Assembly: GCF_013618635.1 (NCBI RefSeq)
Contig: NZ_JABLSJ010000014.1
Span: 27,050-91,049 of the forward strand
DNA from: Thalassobacillus sp. CUG 92003
Lineage (GTDB): Bacteria; Bacillota; Bacilli; Bacillales; Halobacillaceae
Direction of reading: 5' to 3'
DNA: 64,000 nucleotides
A program made the translations under genes and the position numbers. The notes below the pieces were generated by a model that saw only the letters and a list, made by a program, of their open reading frames with translations, made no database searches and was not told the origin of the DNA. This document shows positions 35,596 to 43,904 of this stretch, one piece after another. Every line of letters starts with the position of its first letter. Position 1 is the stretch's first letter.

Positions 35596-36597
35596 GTGAA
35601 AAACATAATGAGGCTAATATCAGTTCTATCGTTGTCACTGCTATTAACTGCTTGCGGAGGAGACTCTGAAACGCAAGGAGACGGAGGTAATGATGAAATT
35701 GTCATCGGTTATTTTCCGAACATTAATCATGTGGCCGGTATGGTAGCTGAAGAAAAAGAGATGTATGAGGAAACCCTTCCGGATGGCACGGAAGTCAATT
35801 ATAAATATTTTCCTGACGGCTCCGCTTTCATGACAGCGATCGAAACAGGAGATATTCAAGGCGGGCTAGTTGGTCCGGGGCCAGCCATGAACCATTTTAC
35901 CAGCGGTGCTGAGATCAACGTTGTTGCAGCTGGTTCTACAGGAGGAACGGTGATCATGGCTCGAAATGGCTCAGGAATCAGTTCGCCTGAAGATCTCAAA
36001 GGGAAGACGTTTATTTCACCGCGTGTTGGGTGCACCCATGATGTTCAGTTTGAAACCTTGATGAAGCGCGAGTATGGCATTACCTCTAACCGCATCAATG
36101 GAGAGATGAAGCACGTCACTGGGAAGCCGGCTACGTACTCGAATATGTTTGCTTCTAACAAAGTCGATGTGGCTACTGTACCTGAACCCTGGGCGTCGTC
36201 CATTGAAGAAAACGGTGAAGGAAAAGTCCTTGTCGATACCCCGAATGTAGCGTTTGGAGAAACCCTTCCAGCTGCTGTATTTGTCACGTCTAATGATTTG
36301 GTAGAAAACGACCCTGAGTTGGTTCAAAGCCTTGTGGACAGTCATAAACAAGCAACCGAATTTATTCAGGATAACCCGGAAGAGGCTAAAACGCTTGCGA
36401 TCAATAAAATTAAAGAAATCACGGATCAAGAGCTTTCACAAGCGGTCATTGATAACGCATGGGAGCGCATTGATTTCACCTATGATGTGTCTGCAGAGCA
36501 CCTGCAAAATTTTGCGGATGCATCGTATGAATTAGAATTCTTGAAGGAACAACCTGATCTAGAAGGGTTAGTGGACACAACCTTCATAGAAGAATAA
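35596..36597 (+). CDS. ABC transporter substrate-binding lipoprotein (SsuA/NMT1 type)
   Basis: This 333-residue lipoprotein has lipobox LTAC (C20) followed by a Gly/Asp-rich linker and a binding domain opening IVIGYFPNINHVAGMVA. GTVIMARNGSGI and EPWASSIEENG are typical of the NMT1/SsuA group. GTG start with GGGAGGAG upstream. It delivers the substrate to the permease. Unlike B. subtilis ssu, no monooxygenase gene (ssuD) follows, so desulfonation must be encoded elsewhere if the cargo is a sulfonate. Confidence 0.87.
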   Translation: MKNIMRLISVLSLSLLLTACGGDSETQGDGGNDEIVIGYFPNINHVAGMVAEEKEMYEETLPDGTEVNYKYFPDGSAFMTAIETGDIQGGLVGPGPAMNHFTSGAEINVVAAGSTGGTVIMARNGSGISSPEDLKGKTFISPRVGCTHDVQFETLMKREYGITSNRINGEMKHVTGKPATYSNMFASNKVDVATVPEPWASSIEENGEGKVLVDTPNVAFGETLPAAVFVTSNDLVENDPELVQSLVDSHKQATEFIQDNPEEAKTLAINKIKEITDQELSQAVIDNAWERIDFTYDVSAEHLQNFADASYELEFLKEQPDLEGLVDTTFIEE

Positions 36598-36635
36598 TGG
36601 TCCAAACAAATGCGGGTCGGACAAAACCAAAATAT

Positions 36636-36828
36636 AAAACACAAAAAATCCGAACATTTCAATGAAATCGTTCGGATTTTTTGTGTTTTAAGGAGGTGTT
36701 CAACGACCACTCCGTCAAAACACGTTGCTTTCCACGGGCAAGGTCTCAGGCTTCCTCGAAAAGCAAAGAACGCTTTTCTGCAGGATCTTCGGCTCGCGCT
36801 GTTCCCGTGGGACTCTACGTGTTTTGAC
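36636..36828. repeat. Composite terminator-hairpin repeat, copy 4 (most complete)
   Basis: The hairpin at 36636-36689 (AAAACAC/GTGTTTT flanking ATCCGAAC/GTTCGGAT) is followed by a 115-bp inverted-repeat body at 36714-36828 whose ends are GTCAAAACACGT and ACGTGTTTTGAC. The body is in the opposite order to the copy at 15125. The hairpin should also terminate the ssu-type operon. Confidence 0.75.
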
Positions 36829-36915
36829 TACGCTCATGAACATTGTTGAATATACGTTCAACAATGTTCGTTTTTTTTTACCTCTGATTTACTTGCGTCT
36901 TAATCTCATTTTTTG

Positions 36916-37734
36916 TCATGCATGCGTTGGCTCATTTGATTTCTTAAAACTGTGCATCATCCACATGCCGATGTCCCGAAAACCGAGTCGTTTGTAGATT
37001 TTTCCTGCCTCAGGATTATCATAAAATAAACAAAGCATTTTTCCTTCTGCGAGGACATCCCTGCATAGATGTACCATACACTGGGAGGCCAGTCCTCTGT
37101 GTTTATAGGCATTCAGTGTACAAACACCGACGACCATGGCGGATTTCGTATTTTCAGCTGTTGTAGAAGCGGAAGACACGATAGCATCGTCTTGCTTAAT
37201 GTAATAAGTCCTTGCTACTCCGCGTTCCATCCCGTTACGCATACTTTCCTCTTGTCCTGCTTCTGGTGAGAATTCAGGAATTTGTCTTTGCATAGCAGCT
37301 AATTGGGGAACGTCAGCTAATGTTGCTTTTTGAACATCAGAATTTTGGTCTAACTTTTTCAATTGCTCAGAAGAATCGCATTTTGCGTAATACAGCTCTC
37401 GATTTTCGTCGGCTTGTTTCGAGATGTATGGAAGAATTGATTCAGCTATTTCTCTGATTCCGGATAACATGCGGAATTCTGAATCGTGATTAATAATGTC
37501 TGCGAACCCTTCAGCATCAAAAGGTTGATCCGCATAGGCAATGTAATTGCCGTAATACTTGAGAAGGACAGCTTTTAAACGGCCATCATCTGAGAAGTCA
37601 CCATATAGCGTTTGGAAGCTCTCCTCATAGCCGAAAGCCTCAATATCTCCAATAATAAACAAGTTCTCAGCTGGTTTTTGGTGAATCAATGCCTGACAGG
37701 CTGCATCATCTTCAGCCGTTAATTTTCTAATCAT
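36916..37734 (-). CDS. GNAT family N-acetyltransferase, two-domain
   Basis: The 272-residue protein has a C-terminal GNAT domain (about residues 135-265) with the acetyl-CoA loop HRGLASQCM and a FYDNPEAGKIYKRLGF end. The N-terminal half resembles the partner domain of two-domain GNATs. The substrate is unknown. AAGGAGGG precedes the ATG. It is monocistronic. Confidence 0.82.
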   Translation of the reverse strand: MIRKLTAEDDAACQALIHQKPAENLFIIGDIEAFGYEESFQTLYGDFSDDGRLKAVLLKYYGNYIAYADQPFDAEGFADIINHDSEFRMLSGIREIAESILPYISKQADENRELYYAKCDSSEQLKKLDQNSDVQKATLADVPQLAAMQRQIPEFSPEAGQEESMRNGMERGVARTYYIKQDDAIVSSASTTAENTKSAMVVGVCTLNAYKHRGLASQCMVHLCRDVLAEGKMLCLFYDNPEAGKIYKRLGFRDIGMWMMHSFKKSNEPTHA

Positions 37735-37874
37735 CAGCTCGCCCTCCTTAACAGTAAATTGTAAATAATCTTACCAAATTTTATGGAAATTGCAAGATGT
37801 TTGACCAGATTAACTTTCGTTAAAATCGCCATTTTTGGTCAAACTAACAGAAAGCTGTAAAGGAGGTTGATAAC

Positions 37875-38555
37875 GTGTCCGTTCTAGTTAGGTTCATGCT
37901 TCTCCTGACGATCATCATTGTATGCGGTTTTGAAGGAACTACAAACAAAGGCGAGATTACGTACCGAATGGAACAGATTAACGAAGTGACCAATGATTTT
38001 GAAATTCATGTGGATTACCCCATTTTTGAAAAGATGACAAATCGTACCCTTGAAAAGGAATCCAACTATAAAATCAAAGATTATATTGATGGTAAAGTAA
38101 ACAAAGTCGAAAAGCTTGCCAGCGAAACGATGGGGTTCCCGATTTTTTATTATGGGGAAACCGAAGTTGTGAAGGATATTGATTTTTATTCCGTGCTCCT
38201 TACGAGTAACATTTCCTGGGAAAACCATTATCAGTCGCAAGTAAAATCATTTAACTTTTTTAATAAACCCGAAGCAACAATTGCAACATTGGAGGAACTA
38301 ACCAATTTTGAAAAATTGACAGAAGAAGTGAAACGTGAGCTGGCAAAAGACCCCGAAGTGTATAATGTGAAGGACTTCAAAACGTTACGAGAGGATACAG
38401 CTTATTATTTGAAAGATGGGGACATCGTCCTTGTGTTCAATAAATATGAAATTGCACCTGGTGTTTACGGTAACCCGGAAATTACAATTCCCTATAGCCG
38501 AGTGAAAGCGAAAATGCCCAAAGTACAGGAAAATGAAGGACCTCTATTTAATTAA
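37875..38555 (+). CDS. Secreted DUF3298 (RsiV C-terminal-like) protein
   Basis: This 226-residue protein has an N-terminal signal sequence (about residues 1-19, VRFMLLLTIIIVCGF; Cys18 might make it a lipoprotein) and an extracellular DUF4163/DUF3298-type region ending DGDIVLVFNKYEIAPG and GNPEITIPYS. In RsiV this domain binds lysozyme. Here the anti-sigma part and its sigma factor are absent, so it would be a stand-alone sensor, decoy or inhibitor; that is inference. GTG start with AAAGGAGG upstream. Confidence 0.75.
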   Translation: MSVLVRFMLLLTIIIVCGFEGTTNKGEITYRMEQINEVTNDFEIHVDYPIFEKMTNRTLEKESNYKIKDYIDGKVNKVEKLASETMGFPIFYYGETEVVKDIDFYSVLLTSNISWENHYQSQVKSFNFFNKPEATIATLEELTNFEKLTEEVKRELAKDPEVYNVKDFKTLREDTAYYLKDGDIVLVFNKYEIAPGVYGNPEITIPYSRVKAKMPKVQENEGPLFN

Positions 38556-38560
38556 TATGG

Positions 38561-38732
38561 TAATCCACAAGGTTATGCACAGTAGTTAGCCTGATAAAAT
38601 AAGTCAGAATTGAGTTACCCACACTTTCCACAGCGAATGTAAAAAATATTACTAACAGGACTTAATTTAAAAAAGGTATAAGACACTAGGGTTTAGTGTG
38701 GTTATCAACACTGTGCACAGGCATGTGGATAA
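38561..38732. promoter_or_regulatory. DnaA-box cluster
   Basis: Five boxes match TTATCCACA with at most one mismatch: TAATCCACA 38561, TTATGCACA 38573, TTACCCACA 38615, TTATCAACA 38702 (plus strand) and a perfect reverse box TGTGGATAA at 38724-38732. CTTTCCACA (38624) has two mismatches. The cluster fills the gap between the DUF3298 gene and a GNAT gene. Confidence 0.7.
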
Positions 38733-38751
38733 AGTTGTGCGCAGTGTTTTC
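38706..38751. terminator. Long hairpin within the DnaA-box region
   Basis: AACACTGTGCACA pairs with TGTGCGCAGTGTT (one G-U pair), followed by TTT. It lies at the convergent junction and may terminate both neighbours; the loop contains the perfect DnaA box. Confidence 0.55.
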
Positions 38752-39300
38752 TTATGCTTCCAGAATATCCTCTGAGGGCTGACTTTGCAGATAATGAAAC
38801 AAAAATTGGTCCTTTGTGATTGCGAACAAATCAAAGATATCATCTGTCTGATTGATCCATGTAAAGATATCAGGAAACAGATCATTGCCTAATGAGACGT
38901 AAGGGATTTTTAATGCAGCGTGCATAGAGCGGAGATTAGTCTTTCTTATTTTCATAAAGATTGCTTCTATCCCGGATTCAACGAATAATTCTTCAAAGAA
39001 TGCTTCTTTAGCGAGACGATTGTAGCCTTTTCCAAAGTAGGGCTGACCAATCCATGTTGCGAGAAAGCCTTTATTGTCTTGAATATCAAACAAGTTGATC
39101 GTACCGATGGGTTGCTGCCATTCATCCATAATGGTACGGGAGATCAATTCTCCGCGTTCTTCTGCTTCAAGCGTCTGCTTGGTTAAGAAATAAAATTCAT
39201 CACTTGTGGATGCTTTATGTCTCACGTAAGGGTACACCTCCGGATGATTCATCAGCTCAAATAAAACGGGGGCATCGTGAAGCTCTCTTTTTTTCAGCAT
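38752..39300 (-). CDS. GNAT acetyltransferase, RimJ/RimL-like
   Basis: The 183-residue protein has the order typical of ribosomal-protein-type GNATs: LKKRELHDAPVLFELMNHPEVYPYVR at the start, then GTINLFDI, then the acetyl-CoA loop WIGQPYFGKGYNRLAKEA, then IRKTNLRSMHAA. ATG 39300 has the strong AAGGAGGG 7 bp upstream. The open frame reaches 39399 but the extension has no site. The ribosome binding site lies in a hairpin (39308-39329). Confidence 0.83.
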   Translation of the reverse strand: MLKKRELHDAPVLFELMNHPEVYPYVRHKASTSDEFYFLTKQTLEAEERGELISRTIMDEWQQPIGTINLFDIQDNKGFLATWIGQPYFGKGYNRLAKEAFFEELFVESGIEAIFMKIRKTNLRSMHAALKIPYVSLGNDLFPDIFTWINQTDDIFDLFAITKDQFLFHYLQSQPSEDILEA

Positions 39301-39307
39301 TAAAAAT

Positions 39308-39329
39308 CCCTCCTTATCTTTAAGGAGGG
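39308..39329 (-). promoter_or_regulatory. Hairpin sequestering the ribosome binding site of the GNAT gene
   Basis: On the minus strand CCCTCCTTA-aaga-TAAGGAGGG forms a 9-bp stem whose 3' arm is the whole Shine-Dalgarno sequence, 7 bp before the ATG. Translation would need this stem to open. Confidence 0.5.
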
Positions 39330-39402
39330 CAGGCAGGACAAAAAGACATATGAAGCACATGGGTCTGCCCACCCTCGAATTTTTATCAGTTGCACACAAA
39401 AA

Positions 39403-39453
39403 TCCGGGGTGGGAATCGAACCCACTAGAACCAGCACTTGCTGGTGGCGCACC
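39403..39453 (-). other. tRNA-like structured element, incomplete as a tRNA
   Basis: On the minus strand there is a perfect T-arm, GTGGG-TTCGATT-CCCAC (39409-39425), preceded by a 6-bp arm ACCAGC-aagt-GCTGGT (39430-39445) like a long variable arm, and by GGTGCGCC-like sequence. The segment after the T-arm, CCCGGAT, has no visible 5' acceptor partner, and no anticodon arm can be drawn. It may be a pseudo-tRNA, a decayed Leu/Ser-type tRNA or an att remnant. Confidence 0.4.
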
Positions 39454-39480
39454 ATTTGCCTTCCCTATTGTCGAACGCTG

Positions 39481-39868
39481 AGCGCATGTGTCGCACTCGA
39501 TTTAAGCTAATCATAATCGATTTTAACGTAAAAGAAAATAGGCATTTAATAAATTTTCCCCAAAAAATTTTTGCACATGAATAAGGCCTTTATTGGGAAG
39601 CAATTGCTTATAATTCCACGCGTGAGAATCCCCAAAACAAAAGAAACATCTATGCAGATTCCTTCCATATTTCTTGTCACTGTAACGTCTATTCATTAAT
39701 TTTTTCCACAAAAAAACCCTGACACACCTTATCCCACGTTCGAATACCTGGAATAAGCCGTAGCAGGGCATAGACTAAAAAATTACTTAGGGGTAAGTCT
39801 TTATTAGGTTATGTGAGCCAGCTCAGATGGTGATTCATTCATTTGAACAACGAATGGATTTTGCAGCG
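39481..39868. other. 388-bp region without recognisable gene
   Basis: AT-rich sequence between the tRNA-like element and the amidohydrolase. A minus-strand frame of 82 codons (39523-39771) lacks a ribosome binding site and protein-like composition. No clear terminator for the amidohydrolase is visible. Confidence 0.4.
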
Positions 39869-40990
39869 TTAAGCAGAAAATACGATGTCGCCGTTGATCA
39901 TGGTCCAGACAGGTTTAGCCATAAACTCAAATGGATGGTGATTCCATAAAACCAAGTCTGCATCTTTGCCGATTTCGATGGAACCGATTCTGTCTTCTAC
40001 ACCGAGGTTGCGTGCGGGGTTGATCGTAATGCCGCGCAGGGCTTCCTCTACACTCAATCCTTCTCTGGCAGCAAGAGCAGCGCAAATGTTCAAGTATTGG
40101 ATCGGCGTATAAGGATGATCTGTTGTAATCGAGACGTGCAAGCCATGCTCGTGCAGAACGCGGTACGTTTGCCACGTTTTATTTTTAAGTTCGATTTTGG
40201 ACATTCTGGTAAACGTTGGACCGACCGACACATGTAAATTCCGACCTTGCAGTTCGTCGACAATTAAATGGCCTTCCGTACAGTGCTCCAAGCGCAGATC
40301 GAGATCGAATTCTTCAGCAAACCGGAGGGCGGTGATCATATCATCTGCCCGGTGTGCATGGACGCGGATAGGAATGTCTTTATTCAACGCCTGGAGTATG
40401 GGTCTGATTCTTAAATCGTCAGGATGGTCGTTATACTGAGCTTTATAAAATGTCTCTCTTAACATCCCCATGATGCCAAGCCGTGTGATCGATGCATTTT
40501 TTGACTGCGAATGAACACGTTTAGGGTTTTCACCCAATGCGATTTTGAGGCCGGCAGTTTCTTTCAACAGCATGGAATGAATATGTTTTCCGACCGTTTT
40601 TATGACAGAGGTTGTGCCCCCGATAATGTTGGCACTTCCCGGCATAATATGGGCGGTGGTGACTCCGAGTTTCCTCGCTTCAGCGAAAGCGGGATCGAGC
40701 GGATGTGCGCCATCCATCGCTCTCAGATGCGGGGTCATCGCTTCGATGGTTTCGTTAGCATCGCTTCCGGCCCAGCCGGTTCCTTCATCATAAAGGCCGA
40801 GATGCGTGTGCACGTCCACAAACCCCGGGAAAAGGTGCTGGCCGTTGCCATCAAGTTGTTTATAGTCTTGCGGTTTAGTAACAGTGGGCCCGACTTCCTT
40901 AATTTTTCCTTCGTTAATCAATATTTCGCCATTCTTAATGACAGGACGCGTAACAGGGTGGATGGTGACATTCGTAATTACCGTTTGCAT
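39869..40990 (-). CDS. Amidohydrolase family protein (imidazolonepropionase-like)
   Basis: This 373-residue cytosolic metal-dependent hydrolase of the amidohydrolase superfamily has metal ligands in DVHTHLG and VHAHRADD, LEHCTEGH, and the catalytic Asp in TTDHPYTP. The flanking beta-sandwich is seen at both ends (ITNVTIHPVT; DADLVLWNHHPFE). The substrate is unknown; such proteins act on cyclic amides or dipeptides. It is monocistronic. Confidence 0.87.
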   Translation of the reverse strand: MQTVITNVTIHPVTRPVIKNGEILINEGKIKEVGPTVTKPQDYKQLDGNGQHLFPGFVDVHTHLGLYDEGTGWAGSDANETIEAMTPHLRAMDGAHPLDPAFAEARKLGVTTAHIMPGSANIIGGTTSVIKTVGKHIHSMLLKETAGLKIALGENPKRVHSQSKNASITRLGIMGMLRETFYKAQYNDHPDDLRIRPILQALNKDIPIRVHAHRADDMITALRFAEEFDLDLRLEHCTEGHLIVDELQGRNLHVSVGPTFTRMSKIELKNKTWQTYRVLHEHGLHVSITTDHPYTPIQYLNICAALAAREGLSVEEALRGITINPARNLGVEDRIGSIEIGKDADLVLWNHHPFEFMAKPVWTMINGDIVFSA

Positions 40991-41096
40991 GAGTCCCTAG
41001 CCTTTCTATGCTTATTACTGCTATTATACGCTATTTGAGGTCAAAAGGTGGAAAAAAAGCTTGAAAACAATCCGATTGTTTTCAAGCAATTCTACG

Positions 41097-42011
41097 TTAT
41101 TGATGTTGACGACTAAGCAAATTCTCCAGGGCAGGTTTCAGTTCAGGGTACCTAAACGTATAGCCTAGCGCTGTGGCTTTTTTAGGAACAACGGATTGGC
41201 CTTCCAACAACAAGGTGCTCATTTCACCTAGTGATGTTTTTAATGCGAATGATGGAGCGGGCATCCAGTGTGGACGGTGGAGAACATCCCCGAGAGTCTC
41301 GCCGAAGTCTTTATTTCGCTTCGGCTGCGGTGCCGTGACATTAATTGCTCCTTTGACGTCTTTATTTTTTATCGCAAAGGTAATAAGGCCGACGACATCG
41401 TCAATGTGGACCCAGGACATCCACTGTTCGCCACTTCCGATACGTCCACCAACCATCATCTTGTAAGGCATCGCCATTTTAGGCAACGCGCCTTGTTCGC
41501 CTAGGATGAGACCGAAACGCAAAAAGGTGGTTCTGACGCCTTTTTTACTGGCTTGTTCAGCACGCTCTTCCCATTCTGCCGCGACATGGGCCAAAAAGTC
41601 ATCGCCGGGTGTTTCAGTATCCTCTGTGAATGTTTTGGTGGTAGATGGACCATAAAACCCGACAGCAGAGGCATTCACCAGCACTTCTGGCGGCTCTGTC
41701 ATTGTATGAATCAAATTCATGACGCCTTCGGTGGCTTTTATGCGACTATCCATAATCTCTCTTTTTCGTTCTTCTGTCCAACGGCCGCTGTTGAGCGATT
41801 CTCCTGCCAAGTTCACAATTGCATCGAGTTTTGGCAGGTGGGTCTCAGGGTTAAACTCTCTTTTTAACCAGCCAATATGCGTCACACCAGCCGTGTCTTC
41901 GTGACTGGTAGGGTGACGGGTCAGAATATAAACATGATGACCTTCGCTGACCAATCGGTGTGTTAAGTGTTGGCCGACAAAACCTGTTCCGCCTGTGATA
42001 GCAATATCCAT
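41097..42011 (-). CDS. yfhF: TIGR01777 family epimerase/NAD-dependent oxidoreductase YfhF
   Basis: This extended short-chain-dehydrogenase of 304 residues has the nucleotide motif GGTGFVGQHL at the N-terminus, NLAGESLNSGRW and the DUF1731 C-terminus (RPHWMPAPSFALK). ATG 42011 has GAGGAATG upstream; an open extension to 42134 overlaps recX and is rejected. It is divergent from recX, as in B. subtilis, which supports the yfhF name. The substrate is unknown. Confidence 0.88.
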   Translation of the reverse strand: MDIAITGGTGFVGQHLTHRLVSEGHHVYILTRHPTSHEDTAGVTHIGWLKREFNPETHLPKLDAIVNLAGESLNSGRWTEERKREIMDSRIKATEGVMNLIHTMTEPPEVLVNASAVGFYGPSTTKTFTEDTETPGDDFLAHVAAEWEERAEQASKKGVRTTFLRFGLILGEQGALPKMAMPYKMMVGGRIGSGEQWMSWVHIDDVVGLITFAIKNKDVKGAINVTAPQPKRNKDFGETLGDVLHRPHWMPAPSFALKTSLGEMSTLLLEGQSVVPKKATALGYTFRYPELKPALENLLSRQHQ

Positions 42012-42111
42012 TGCAACATTCCTCCTCGTTAACTTATCGTTTATAGCACAGCCATTTCTGAAGCCACTTCGTTGCCAATCATGATAAAATGGTAAAAAAG
42101 AGGTGGAATCA

Positions 42112-42927
42112 GTGACGAAAATTACACGGATCACAACTCAGAAAAAGAATAAAAATCGCTTTAATGTATTCCTTGATAGAGGTCATGGCGACACCTACGG
42201 TTTCAGTGTCAGTGAAGATATTCTCGTCAAAGAACAGCTGCGCAAGGGGATGGAGCTTGACGACGCTGCCATTGCGTCGCTCGTCAAACAAGATGATGTA
42301 CATAAGTCCTTTACCCTTGCAATCAACTATTTAAGCTACAGAATGCGGTCTGAAAAAGAAATCCGCGATTACCTGGAGAAGAAAGAAGCAGATCCAGAGC
42401 AAATTTCCGAAGTCGTCGCACGACTTCGGAAAGAGAGCTTGTTAGATGATCAGGAGTTTGCCAATTCCCTCGTGCGCACCCGTATTGAAACCTCCAGCAA
42501 AGGTCCGCTCCTCGTCAAAAAGGAACTGATCGAGAAAGGCGTTGACGCGGCCAAGGCTGACACAGCGTTAGGTCATTACCCGTTCGATAAACAATATGAG
42601 AAAGCATTGAAATTTGCGGAGAAAAAAATTCGATCGGATGGAAGGAAATCATTTAAACAGCAGGTGCAAGCTGTGCAGCAGACCTTGATGCAAAAAGGGT
42701 TTACCGGGGATGTTGTACAGGAAGTGCTCGCCAATTTACCAGAAGGCCATGAGGAGAAGGATGAATGGGAGGCTGTTGTCTATCAGGGGGAAAAGGTGCT
42801 GAGAAAATATGAAACAAAGGCAGAAGGTGTGCAATTAAAACACAAGATTAAAGGGGCATTGTATCGTAAGGGGTTCAACTACGACTTGATTGAGCAATTT
42901 CTTGACGAGTTTGTCGAGGAGCCGTAA
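42112..42927 (+). CDS. recX: Recombination regulator RecX
   Basis: RecX binds RecA filaments and modulates recombination. The 271-residue long Bacillus-type protein is built of three-helix repeats (SYRMRSEKEIRDYLEKK, ARLRKESLLDDQEFANSLV, KELIEKGVD, and C-terminal copies). GTG 42112 is chosen for GAGGTGG 5-8 bp upstream. Its position next to yfhF agrees with B. subtilis synteny. Confidence 0.92.
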   Translation: MTKITRITTQKKNKNRFNVFLDRGHGDTYGFSVSEDILVKEQLRKGMELDDAAIASLVKQDDVHKSFTLAINYLSYRMRSEKEIRDYLEKKEADPEQISEVVARLRKESLLDDQEFANSLVRTRIETSSKGPLLVKKELIEKGVDAAKADTALGHYPFDKQYEKALKFAEKKIRSDGRKSFKQQVQAVQQTLMQKGFTGDVVQEVLANLPEGHEEKDEWEAVVYQGEKVLRKYETKAEGVQLKHKIKGALYRKGFNYDLIEQFLDEFVEEP

Positions 42928-42934
42928 CAGCAAT

Positions 42935-42972
42935 AAAACCGCTGCCTGTACATGTTAGAGGGCAGCGGTTTT
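42935..42972. terminator. Bidirectional terminator
   Basis: AAAACCGCTGCC pairs with GGCAGCGGTTTT between recX and the convergent HAD gene. Confidence 0.85.
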
Positions 42973-42974
42973 GG

Positions 42975-43769
42975 TCAGGCTATGATCTCTTTCTTTCGTA
43001 AGTCAGCGATGGCTTCATGAACATGGTCAACGACGTGATTGGCTTTGACTTTGACTTCTTCCGGAGCGGTGGACATGGCATAACTGTTCGGTGTTAACTC
43101 AAACATTGAAATATCGTTGAATGAATCACCAACACAGGCAATCTCCTCACTTGCAAATCCTGCATTTACGAGTAAGGCCCTGAGGCCATTTCCTTTATTG
43201 ATGTTTTTCGGCATCAAATCCACACATGTTTCATGGGAAATGAAACTATCCAATTCTCCTTCAAATTGGGTAGCGACACTTTCATAGGCATTTTTTACGT
43301 CAGCTGCTTTGCCAAACAGCGAAATTTTTGACGGATTGATGGTCTGACCGAATTGCGTAATCAAATCGGCATCCACGGTAATATCATGGACCATTTGGCT
43401 TGAAATAAGATCCACCCATTTATTATGTTCTTCAGTGTAGGTACCAGTAGCAGTTGACACTGTTTTGACCATCGGCTGCTGAGCGATGCCCTCCATCACC
43501 TTACGGGCAAGGTGGCTGTCAAATGTCTTGGAGTGGATATGCTGGTCACTTTGATCATAGACGAACGCTCCGTTCTGGCTGATGCGGTGGGCCGGGTGAT
43601 TGAAACGCTTCAATATTTCTACAATTTCCAAATCCATGCGCCCCGTGGCGATCGCTAATTCCACCCCGTCAGTTGCTAACGACTGGAGTGCCGTAATATC
43701 ATCATCGTTAATGTATTGATTCATGCCGAGTAACGTACCATCTAAATCACTGACAAATAACTTTAACAT
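42975..43769 (-). CDS. HAD-superfamily Cof-type phosphatase
   Basis: This is a 264-residue HAD IIB hydrolase with the nucleophile motif FVSDLDGTLLG, a cap domain, and the GDSFNDISMFE metal motif near the end. Such enzymes dephosphorylate sugar phosphates or flavin precursors. It is divergent from glcT and close to ptsG, so a sugar phosphate is plausible. AAGGAGATTC precedes the ATG. Confidence 0.88.
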   Translation of the reverse strand: MLKLFVSDLDGTLLGMNQYINDDDITALQSLATDGVELAIATGRMDLEIVEILKRFNHPAHRISQNGAFVYDQSDQHIHSKTFDSHLARKVMEGIAQQPMVKTVSTATGTYTEEHNKWVDLISSQMVHDITVDADLITQFGQTINPSKISLFGKAADVKNAYESVATQFEGELDSFISHETCVDLMPKNINKGNGLRALLVNAGFASEEIACVGDSFNDISMFELTPNSYAMSTAPEEVKVKANHVVDHVHEAIADLRKKEIIA

Positions 43770-43845
43770 GTTTGAATCTCCTTTCTGGACTTAAGGAAGC
43801 CCTTGTAAAAGTCACTTTTGAGATTTACGATATAGATTGTACACC

Positions 43846-43860
43846 TTGGAAGCGCTTTTA
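43846..43860 (+). promoter_or_regulatory. cre-like site before glcT
   Basis: TTGGAAGCGCTTTTA fits the CcpA consensus except one position. It lies in the divergent HAD/glcT region. Confidence 0.45.
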
Positions 43861-43904
43861 GACAAAGCAGAATGATTATGAGAAAGTACAGGTGGGGGAA
43901 ACGT

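Noticed and set aside
39523..39771. 82-codon minus-strand frame
   Set aside because: Cys/Phe/Arg-rich composition unlike real proteins here, no ribosome binding site, in an AT-rich gap.
42012..42134. 41-codon upstream extension of yfhF
   Set aside because: It would overlap the divergent recX start; ATG 42011 has GAGGAATG and the Rossmann motif follows at once.
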